From: an uncultured cyanobacterium
GTDB taxonomy: Bacteria > Cyanobacteriota > Cyanobacteriia > Cyanobacteriales > Nostocaceae
Reading direction: 5' to 3'
Assembly (NCBI GenBank): GCA_903848645.1
Contig: CAINGU010000082.1
Span: 186,001 to 250,000 of the forward strand
Length of the DNA stretch: 64,000 nucleotides
The notes below the pieces were generated by a model. It had not been told where the DNA came from and searched no databases. It worked only from the letters and a program-made list of their open reading frames with translations. Position numbers and translations under genes: made by a program. Positions 48,073-55,244 of this stretch are shown here, one piece after another; position 1 is the first letter of the stretch, and each line of letters begins with the position of its first letter.

Positions 48073-49184
48073 GGCTGGAAAATTTTACGTCCCAAGGGAA
48101 CTAAGTTTGGTATTCTACGCTTTGCAGAAGTACCTGAACCTCCTGAACTTGACCACTGTTTGTATTCAGGATTTACCCAAACTTGCTTTACTTTTTCTTT
48201 GATATTAATCTCTGAATTAGATAAATTTTTGTAGTTGTAACCAATTCCTAACGCAATTACTTCATAAGCAGAAACCAAAAATCCTCCTAAAAATTTATTT
48301 TTAGTATGGGAGTATCTGCGAAAACTTTCATTTCCAAGTTGGTCATATAAAATTTCAAATGTCTTATTAAAAGCAGTTTCTTCTTCACTATAATTAAATT
48401 CTTGATTTTTAGCAATTTCTAGAATTTTATCAGTCAAGAAAATACTTAAATCATTACCTATTTTTTTTATTTCATTTTCTTCAAGAGTACGGAATACCAA
48501 AAATCTTACTAACAATTCCATATCATATTGTTCATCATTCTGTCGATCACTGAGAGCTATACATTCTTGGAAATTTTCATTTTCACTTAATTTTTTCAGC
48601 CAGTGAAACATTTCTTTATTATACATGACAAGAATACAGTTTCTTACCTCCTGTGCTGTAGCTATTGAACCACCATTATTCAATCTTTGGAATAATTCGT
48701 ATTTGGCAATTTCATCACTTTCTTTGAGAAGAATAGTTGCACCAATTTTAGCTCTTTTTATCAATAAGCGTTGGGCTGAAGTGAGAGAATTAATAGTATC
48801 ATCAGGATCTTCCCATTTCTTTCCTTCCAAATTTGGTAAATATTTAGTTTTTTCTAAAACCAATGGATCTAAAAGTTTTTGATCTTCATCTTTTAATTTT
48901 CCCACAAATTCATATATTGTAGATAATCTTTGAAGTCCATCCACAACATCCCATACACCATCGTCACGTTGAGAAACAAAGATGGGTGGAATTGGTATGC
49001 CCAGTAAAATAGATTCTATTAAGCTAGTTTTTTGACTAGAAGTCCAACGAAAAATCCTTTGAAATTCAGGGTGGATATCAATTTCGTCATTTTCATAAAG
49101 GCTGATCCATTCCCCAATAGACATTGAATAGTGATCAGATCGGATCTCTTGCCTCATTTTGTCAATTTCTTCCTTAAGTCCCAT
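48069..49184 (-). CDS. DUF262-domain protein (ParB/GmrS-like), partner of the HEPN gene
   Basis: 371 aa. The N-terminal DUF262 core has IHPEFQRIFRWTSSQKTSLI and DVVDGLQRLSTIYEFV, a version of the DGQQR motif that in relatives such as GmrS and BrxU-like proteins binds or hydrolyses nucleotides. I see no C-terminal HNH (DUF1524) nuclease, which these relatives often carry; the helical remainder is unassigned. The coupled HEPN protein may supply the nuclease instead. No methyltransferase or other defence gene is adjacent. Confidence 0.82.
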   Translation of the reverse strand: MGLKEEIDKMRQEIRSDHYSMSIGEWISLYENDEIDIHPEFQRIFRWTSSQKTSLIESILLGIPIPPIFVSQRDDGVWDVVDGLQRLSTIYEFVGKLKDEDQKLLDPLVLEKTKYLPNLEGKKWEDPDDTINSLTSAQRLLIKRAKIGATILLKESDEIAKYELFQRLNNGGSIATAQEVRNCILVMYNKEMFHWLKKLSENENFQECIALSDRQNDEQYDMELLVRFLVFRTLEENEIKKIGNDLSIFLTDKILEIAKNQEFNYSEEETAFNKTFEILYDQLGNESFRRYSHTKNKFLGGFLVSAYEVIALGIGYNYKNLSNSEINIKEKVKQVWVNPEYKQWSSSGGSGTSAKRRIPNLVPLGRKIFQP

Positions 49185-49562
49185 GTTATTACTCCAATTT
49201 CAAAAAAGGTAAAATCTAGAAAGCCAGCTTTTACAAGCTGTAAATGTTTAATCTTGTCAGGGTTTTATAATTAGGTTTTAGTTGATTTTAACTCAGTAAA
49301 ATCTAACTTTTAACGAGGGATGATATCGGCTTTTCTCATCCCAACCTACTTGAATTATAAGTCATGAACAGAATATTATATTACTGCAATTATCAATTAC
49401 ATAACCAGTTTCATCTACGAACATAAAAACGCCTTTACAGACCATAGCAAAAGATAGCCTGACAGATAATTACCAAATTGTAAAGGCTGGAGATACCATA
49501 GCGATCGCATCACCCCAAGTCCGCGATAAAATTTTCAAGCATAATAAACCCACTGTACAACC
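49185..49562. other. Region between the DUF262 gene and menB
   Basis: 378 bases, no supported gene. A short open stretch before menB can be read as NYQIVKAGDTIAIA but lacks a start codon. A HIP1 octamer lies at about 49500. Promoters for both divergent genes should be here. Confidence 0.5.
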
Positions 49563-50396
49563 ATGCAAACCGATTGGAAAACCGTCAAAACCTACGAAGA
49601 CATCATCTATCAAAAAACCGACGGTATCGCCAAAATCACCATCAACCGTCCCCACAAACGGAACGCATTCCGTCCTAAAACCGTATTTGAACTATACGAA
49701 GCCTTTTGGGATGCCAAGGAAGATACCAGTATTGGCGTAGTCCTATTTACAGGTGCAGGGCCCCACACAGACGGTAAATACGCCTTCTGTTCAGGAGGAG
49801 ATCAAAGTGTGCGGGGACAAGCAGGTTATGTAGATGAAGCAGGAATCCCCCGTTTAAACGTCCTAGACTTGCAACGTCTCATTCGTTCCATGCCCAAAGT
49901 CGTTATTGCCCTAGTCGCCGGTTATGCTATTGGCGGAGGTCATGTTCTCCATTTAATTTGTGACTTAACCATTGCTGCTGATAACGCCATTTTTGGGCAA
50001 ACAGGACCCAAAGTAGGTAGTTTTGACGGTGGTTTTGGTGCGAGTTATTTAGCCCGAATTGTAGGACAAAAAAAAGCGCGAGAAATATGGTTTCTCTGCC
50101 GTCAATATAACGCTCAAGAAGCCTTAGAAATGGGTTTAGTTAATACCGTCGTCCCCATAGAACAACTAGAAACAGAAGGCATAAAATGGGCGCAAGAAGT
50201 CTTAGAAAAAAGTCCCATAGCCATTCGTTGTCTCAAATCAGCATTTAACGCCGACTGTGACGGACAAGCTGGTTTACAAGAACTCTCCGGTAACGCTACT
50301 CTCCTTTATTACATGACAGAAGAAGGAGCAGAAGGAAAACAAGCATTTTTAGAAAAGCGTCCCCCTAACTTCCGGGATTTTCCCTGGTTGCCTTAA
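49563..50396 (+). CDS. menB: 1,4-dihydroxy-2-naphthoyl-CoA synthase
   Basis: Crotonase-fold ring closure of o-succinylbenzoyl-CoA in phylloquinone (vitamin K1) synthesis for photosystem I. 277 aa. Signatures: [40 protein letters not shown] and [20 protein letters not shown]. The start [18 protein letters not shown] is typical. Other men genes are not adjacent. Confidence 0.96.
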   Translation: MQTDWKTVKTYEDIIYQKTDGIAKITINRPHKRNAFRPKTVFELYEAFWDAKEDTSIGVVLFTGAGPHTDGKYAFCSGGDQSVRGQAGYVDEAGIPRLNVLDLQRLIRSMPKVVIALVAGYAIGGGHVLHLICDLTIAADNAIFGQTGPKVGSFDGGFGASYLARIVGQKKAREIWFLCRQYNAQEALEMGLVNTVVPIEQLETEGIKWAQEVLEKSPIAIRCLKSAFNADCDGQAGLQELSGNATLLYYMTEEGAEGKQAFLEKRPPNFRDFPWLP

Positions 50397-50422
50397 ATTT
50401 ATACAGCAGTTTCCGATATTAT

Positions 50423-50487
50423 GAGGTACATATATTAATAAGAAAATCCTTGTAGTGCGAGCATCTTGCTCGCTAATGGTGTACCTC
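50423..50487. repeat. Composite inverted repeat after menB
   Basis: GAGGTACA (50423-50430) pairs with TGTACCTC (50480-50487) and encloses the hairpin GCGAGCA-TCT-TGCTCGC (50457-50473). The GTAGTGCGAGCATCTTGCTC core looks like a dispersed cyanobacterial repeat. Confidence 0.7.
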
Positions 50488-50515
50488 ACGCAGATGGAAT
50501 GTGCTGTATATACCA

Positions 50516-50544
50516 AAATCGCACCTGTCAGGAAGGTGCGATTT
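50516..50544. terminator. Bidirectional terminator-like hairpin
   Basis: AAATCGCACCT-GTCAGGA-AGGTGCGATTT, a perfect 11-bp stem with A and T ends, between menB and the convergent Cys-motif gene. Confidence 0.65.
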
Positions 50545-50616
50545 CCGAATATCTAAAAATTTCCAAGTCAAATCTTATGAGAGTGGACAAAAAATTAATA
50601 CAGTAATAATGGGTAA

Positions 50617-50934
50617 TTAAATTAGTACGCTCTGGTTTTTTACTTCTTGTGTAGCGGAAGTATGAATATCTTCAACAGAGGCTACTGTAAGATGATCTAA
50701 ATCGGTCGGGGGAGTTTGAGCAGCCGAAGAAAAAACAGGTCTGGCTACTGGTAAACTCCAAGCATCTTCTAACGTTTCCCAAGAAGGTGCAAAAGCTGCT
50801 AGGACGAAAGGACAAGCTTTCCAAACCCCTTGGACTGGTGCGCTCAATTTTTCACACATACCACCACGACGACCCTGTGGTTGGTAATAACGACAATAAC
50901 GACAGGTAGATGTTAAACGCTTAATTAGTTTCAT
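50617..50934 (-). CDS. Conserved cyanobacterial Cys-motif protein of unknown function
   Basis: 105 aa. The N-terminal half holds four cysteines arranged as CRYCRYYQPQGRRGGMC and then WKACPFVL, suited to bind zinc or an Fe-S cluster. The C-terminal half is Pro/Ser/Thr-rich and looks disordered. Not a family I can name; the cysteine block is the part likely conserved. Confidence 0.7.
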   Translation of the reverse strand: MKLIKRLTSTCRYCRYYQPQGRRGGMCEKLSAPVQGVWKACPFVLAAFAPSWETLEDAWSLPVARPVFSSAAQTPPTDLDHLTVASVEDIHTSATQEVKNQSVLI

Positions 50935-51285
50935 GTGCCTTCATCTTCAGTACCGTAGGACTAGTTATCACACTTATATATCTTGCTTCTTGATCAAAAT
51001 AGGGATGAAAGGCAAAAAGTCATTATTGGATATGGGTTCTAGCGATTATTATCAATAAATAAATTTTATTATGTCTTTATATTCTTGTTATATTTGTAAA
51101 TGATTATCGGAGTGCCTACATACTTGTTTTTGTCTAAAACTTATTGGGGATCAAGATTAAAAGTTGTGTTTTTGATTTGCTCATCTTGAAAATACTTGAC
51201 TTTAGAGAGATTTAAACTCTATTTTTAGCATCTAGTTTACTTAAAGATTTAACACAACTAAATATTTTTATTCAGAGCTTATTGT
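50935..51285. other. AT-rich intergenic region, no gene seen
   Basis: 351 bases with stop codons in all frames and no strong hairpin; presumably the promoter of the Cys-motif gene and the 3' region of the DUF721 gene. Confidence 0.5.
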
Positions 51286-51831
51286 TTACCGCAACAGCTT
51301 AGAGCAGCAGAGAGAACAAACATTCCAGCGTTCAAGTTCACCCGGTGGAGTGGGGCATTGACATTGGGGACATAAAGGAAGATGATGCGATCGCTCTTGC
51401 ATCTTCTTAGCCCAATTCTCAAAACCATCTAGAGCATTATCCAGCTTGGGTGGGACTAACTTATCAGCAGTCAGATCATCAGCCACATAACTAGGATGTT
51501 CTGATGCAGAAACAGTTGGTTTTGTTCCCGTTGTTGATGAATTTTTCCACTCCGCTGTCGAAAAGTGAATATCTACCAAAGACGTAGATAACTTCTGATT
51601 TAATTGCATTAATATAGTTTTCCGTCCAAAGGTCAAATTTTGCGCCCAAGCAGCACTAGAAGTAGCTACCCACAAAACATCACGCTGAATTGACAAAGGA
51701 CGAGTTTGAGCAGCAACCGCAGTCCCCACAACTTCCACCCAACACTTTAACAAACGCGGAAATACTTGTTCTTGCCATTGTGCTGAACGTTGTATATTCC
51801 CTAAAATATGATCAATTGACTTAAAAGACAT
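51286..51831 (-). CDS. DUF721 (DciA-like) protein with C-terminal zinc-ribbon cysteines
   Basis: 181 aa. The N-terminal DUF721 domain (about 1-95) has the start FKSIDHILGNIQRSAQWQEQ, VVGTAVAAQTRPLSIQRDVL and the AAWAQNLTFGRKTILMQLNQ helix. DUF721 proteins include DciA, a loader or partner of the replicative helicase DnaB in bacteria without DnaC. The C-terminus adds CPQCQCPTPPGELERWNVC with a further CC pair, a probable zinc ribbon. Its start codon abuts a nested inverted repeat. Confidence 0.82.
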   Translation of the reverse strand: MSFKSIDHILGNIQRSAQWQEQVFPRLLKCWVEVVGTAVAAQTRPLSIQRDVLWVATSSAAWAQNLTFGRKTILMQLNQKLSTSLVDIHFSTAEWKNSSTTGTKPTVSASEHPSYVADDLTADKLVPPKLDNALDGFENWAKKMQERSHHLPLCPQCQCPTPPGELERWNVCSLCCSKLLR

Positions 51832-51957
51832 ATAGGACTCCTATTTGATTTTTGAACTATACGTAGGGTGGGCAATGCCCACTATATGCGGGTTTTGGTG
51901 GGCATTGCCCACCCTACACTACTTAATATTTTTCAGGAATCATTTAGGAGTCCTATA
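51831..51957. repeat. Nested inverted-repeat element, 127 bp
   Basis: Outer arms TATAGGACTCCTA (51831-51843) and TAGGAGTCCTATA (51945-51957) are perfect complements. They enclose perfect 20-bp arms GTAGGGTGGGCAATGCCCAC (51863-51882) and their complement (51898-51917) around a 15-base loop. It has the form of a miniature inverted-repeat element. The outer left arm touches the DUF721 start codon. From 51958 to 52210 I see no gene. Confidence 0.8.
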
Positions 51958-52210
51958 TTTTGTGATTAGTTTGACTATTCTCAGTATTTATATTTAACGA
52001 TTGTGGGAAGGGCATCTTGCCTGTCAAAATTGTGCAATTTGAATTCAGTACAACTTCAGTTGCTAGTTAGGGAACAGCCAAGAGAGGCGTATTGTCAGCT
52101 ATACTTCTAACCAGTAACTTAGGTAAAATAGCTGAAGACTGACAAACAATTTTCGCTAGTATATTGAAAATTAATTTAATTTAATCATTTACCCTTACAC
52201 CATCTTCACA

Positions 52211-53395
52211 ATGAATAAAAATCCCCTTATAGATTCTACAAAATCATCTCAAATATCAGGCTTAAACCCTGTCCTCACTACAGCACTGGCTAGTTTAGAA
52301 GTACAATTAGATCAAGAATTAACCAGATACAGACGCACACGCAAAAACGCCAGACAACAACCATCTAGAAGTGTAAAAAGTTATACCACACTAAAAAAAA
52401 CAGCACTATTAAACGATATTCAACTACCAGCAGTTCCTCCCCTAGCCATTTCTCCAGAAAATCCCTTGTTGACAACTGAGACTGAAGCAATTAATTTTCC
52501 CCCAGCATTCCCCCCCCCAGAAATAGAGGAAACCCCCACTTCTGCAAATTTAGGAGAAAAATCTAGTAGTAGTCTAGTTCCCACCAAAATTCAACCTCCT
52601 GAAAACCAAACCCTCCTCACCACAAACGATACTCCCAAACAACCAGATGATTATTTAGAATCTAGTGAAGCACTATTGCGGAGTTTGACAGCCGAAGCAC
52701 CACAAACTCAAACTCCTCATTCTCCCAAATCCCGTAACAGTGTGTTATCACCTATGGGAATTGGTTCAATGCTGTTGCTATTATTGGCAAGTTTGACTTT
52801 AGGCTATGTAGTCTTAAATCCCAAAAATTTGCCTACATTTAATTTTAGTAACTTACTTAACAGTAATTCCTCACCTACTGCGGAAAATACAGAAGCAATA
52901 GAAAATAATTCTCCACCGACTACCGAAGCAAAAATCACCCCCATAGCCAAATATCCTAATTTAGCTACCCAAGAATTTCGACAAGTCCGAGATCCTAAAG
53001 ATGTCGTAGATTTAACACCAAAAGTTAAACCTACTCCTCAAATCACACCAACTCCCCTAGGGATTCAAGCACCTATAACTCCTATAACTCCTATAACTCC
53101 ATTACCCACTCTTTCCCCTGTTCCCACTCTTTCTACACCTTTACCAAAGCCTACAGCCACCGCATCACCCCTTGCAGAAGATATTAAACCCTCAGCAGAT
53201 GGCTACTATTATATTATTGCTGATAATCAAGGCGACAACGCTTTAGCAGCAGCAAAGCAAGTAGTTCCTGATGCTTATTTATCACCAAACAAAAAATTTA
53301 TTTATTTAGGTGCTTTGAAAACTAAGGATGATATTAAGCGTAGATTACAGGAATTAGCAGCAAAAGGGATCAAAGGACGCTTACAGCAGCCATAA
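52211..53395 (+). CDS. Membrane-anchored protein with C-terminal SPOR-like domain
   Basis: 394 aa. A Pro/Ser-rich cytoplasmic N-terminal part (1-178) contains a coding run of nine C. One membrane helix follows (MGIGSMLLLLLASLTLGYVV, about 180-200), then a Pro/Thr-rich periplasmic linker with an ITP triple repeat. The C-terminal 70 aa (GYYYIIADNQGDNALAAAKQ, FIYLGALKTKDDIKRRLQEL) have the layout of an SPOR fold, which binds denuded septal peptidoglycan. A cell-division or envelope role is inferred. It precedes the pspA-like genes in the same direction. Confidence 0.68.
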   Translation: MNKNPLIDSTKSSQISGLNPVLTTALASLEVQLDQELTRYRRTRKNARQQPSRSVKSYTTLKKTALLNDIQLPAVPPLAISPENPLLTTETEAINFPPAFPPPEIEETPTSANLGEKSSSSLVPTKIQPPENQTLLTTNDTPKQPDDYLESSEALLRSLTAEAPQTQTPHSPKSRNSVLSPMGIGSMLLLLLASLTLGYVVLNPKNLPTFNFSNLLNSNSSPTAENTEAIENNSPPTTEAKITPIAKYPNLATQEFRQVRDPKDVVDLTPKVKPTPQITPTPLGIQAPITPITPITPLPTLSPVPTLSTPLPKPTATASPLAEDIKPSADGYYYIIADNQGDNALAAAKQVVPDAYLSPNKKFIYLGALKTKDDIKRRLQELAAKGIKGRLQQP

Positions 53396-53471
53396 TAAAA
53401 AACGTGGCGATGATTTAGGATAGCAATATAGCCATCCTCAAAGTCCGGTAAATGGTCAAGGTAGAGCCAAC

Positions 53472-54182
53472 ATGGAAGTTATTAACCGTATTCTGCGGGT
53501 GATTCGCGCTAATTTCAATAGTCTAGTTAGCAATGCAGAAGATCCAGAAAAAATTCTGGAAAAAGCTTTCATGGAAATGCAAGAGAATTTGGTACAATTG
53601 CGTCAAGGGGTAGCTCAAGCGATCGCCACCCAGAAGCGCACAGAACGTCAAGCAGCCGCTGGTGAATCCCAATCTGAAGAATGGTATCGTCGCGCCCAAT
53701 TAGCCCTCCAGCAGGGTAATGAATCCCTCGCACGGGAAGCTCTCACCAAACGCAAATTTTACCAAGAAACTGCGACAACCTTAACCAGCCAAATTCAGCA
53801 GCAAAAAGATGTAGTCGCTAAATTGAAGCAGGATATGCGGACTCTAGAGTTAAAATTGGCTGAGGTAAAAACCAAAAAAGATATGTATATTGCTCGCGCA
53901 CGTTCGGCCGAAGCTTCTTATCGGCTTCAGGAAATGCTAACTGGTGCTTCTGCCACTTCTAGTTTAGGTGCATTAGAACGAATGGAGGAAAAAGTTTTAC
54001 AGATAGAAGCACAATCTGAAGTTGCGAGTACACTGGGTGGTGATGATCTAGAAAAACGCTTTGCATCCTTAGATTCTGATAATGATATTGATACAGAACT
54101 GGCAGCAATGAAAACTTATATGCTACAGCAAGGAGAAAATCCTCAGCCAGATCATAATTTACCCAAAACACCCAAACCATAA
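53472..54182 (+). CDS. PspA/IM30-family protein (PspA-like paralogue)
   Basis: 236 aa, nearly all coiled coil. It opens EVINRILRVIRANFNSLVSN with the amphipathic membrane-binding helix and AEDPEKILEKAFMEMQENLV. It ends soon after DIDTELAAMKTYMLQQ with a short tail lacking the extra Vipp1 helix. PspA-family proteins assemble as rods or rings on stressed membranes. It is in tandem with vipp1 164 bases downstream, clearly by duplication. Confidence 0.9.
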   Translation: MEVINRILRVIRANFNSLVSNAEDPEKILEKAFMEMQENLVQLRQGVAQAIATQKRTERQAAAGESQSEEWYRRAQLALQQGNESLAREALTKRKFYQETATTLTSQIQQQKDVVAKLKQDMRTLELKLAEVKTKKDMYIARARSAEASYRLQEMLTGASATSSLGALERMEEKVLQIEAQSEVASTLGGDDLEKRFASLDSDNDIDTELAAMKTYMLQQGENPQPDHNLPKTPKP

Positions 54183-54346
54183 GTTTCCCTGGTTAATATA
54201 GATAATTGATAGGTTGATGATTCAGAATAGAAAAAAAAGATAGTAATCCAGACTGGAAAGACTACATTGGCATAGGTAGCTATTAATATAGTAGAAAAGC
54301 TAACTATCTAACCAAGAGCGTAAACCTCTAAAGGAAAAATAAATTT

Positions 54347-55114
54347 ATGGGATTATTTGATCGCCTTAAACGAGTAGTTGGTGCTAACCTAAACGATTTA
54401 GTCAGTAAAGCCGAAGATCCAGAAAAAATGCTGGAACAAGCTCTCTTGGAAATGCAAGAGGATATGGTGAAGTTGCGTCAAGGGGTAGCTCAAGCAATAG
54501 CAGCCCAAAAACGTACAGAGAAACAGTATAATGAAGCTGTAAATGAAGTCAATAAGTGGCAACGCAACGCCCAACTTGCGATCCAAAAAGGTGATGAAAA
54601 CCTAGCCCGTCAAGCCTTAGAGCGCAAAAAAACTTATAATGATACTAGTGTAGCCTTAAAAACTAGCCTAGATCAGCAAACTATTCAGGTAGAAGGTCTT
54701 AAAAAGAATTTAATCCAGCTAGAGAGCAAAATTTCTGAAGCCAAAACTAAGAAAGAAATGCTCAAAGCCCGGATTACTGCGGCCAAAGCCCAAGAGCAAT
54801 TGGGCAATATGGTTAGTGGAATGAATACTAGTAGTGCCATGTCTGCTTTTGAGCGCATGGAAGAAAAGGTGTTGCTGCAAGAAGCCCGCGCTGAGTCTAC
54901 CGCACAATTAGTTGGTAACAATTTAGAAGACCAATTTGCAAAATTAGAATCTGGTAGTGATATAGATGATGAATTAGCTGCTTTAAAAGCATCTCTCGCA
55001 CCTGCACCAGAACCAAAACTACTAACTCCAGAACAACCAACCAGTACAGCTAAACCTGCTCAACCAGTTGATGCTGAATTGGAAGCACTTAAGAAACAAT
55101 TGGATAATCTGTAA
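54347..55114 (+). CDS. vipp1: Vipp1/IM30, thylakoid membrane maintenance protein
   Basis: 255 aa. The start MGLFDRLKRVVGANLNDLVS and AEDPEKMLEQALLEMQEDMV is the PspA/IM30 amphipathic helix and core. After DIDDELAALKASLA comes a Pro/Thr linker and a final helix DAELEALKKQLDNL, the C-terminal extension that marks Vipp1 against PspA. Vipp1 is an ESCRT-III-like polymer needed for thylakoid biogenesis and membrane repair. An intrinsic terminator follows, probably ending the pair's transcript. Confidence 0.93.
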   Translation: MGLFDRLKRVVGANLNDLVSKAEDPEKMLEQALLEMQEDMVKLRQGVAQAIAAQKRTEKQYNEAVNEVNKWQRNAQLAIQKGDENLARQALERKKTYNDTSVALKTSLDQQTIQVEGLKKNLIQLESKISEAKTKKEMLKARITAAKAQEQLGNMVSGMNTSSAMSAFERMEEKVLLQEARAESTAQLVGNNLEDQFAKLESGSDIDDELAALKASLAPAPEPKLLTPEQPTSTAKPAQPVDAELEALKKQLDNL

Positions 55115-55139
55115 TTTTTACAGGCAATTCCAATCAGTT

Positions 55140-55168
55140 AATCCCACAAGATGTGTGGGATTTTGTTT
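55140..55168 (+). terminator. Intrinsic terminator after vipp1
   Basis: AATCCCACA-AGATG-TGTGGGATT, a perfect 9-bp stem followed by TTGTTT. Confidence 0.75.
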
Positions 55169-55244
55169 GATCAAGAGACGAAACTAGAACCTGAAGAAAA
55201 GTAATCAAAAGTAGAGAAGCGAAGCAATTCGTCTCTACTTTGCA

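Noticed and set aside
49440-49562. Open stretch upstream of menB readable as NYQIVKAGDTIAIA, LysM-like
   Set aside because: No start codon, a stop a few dozen codons upstream and only one loose motif; a chance match is more likely than a gene remnant.
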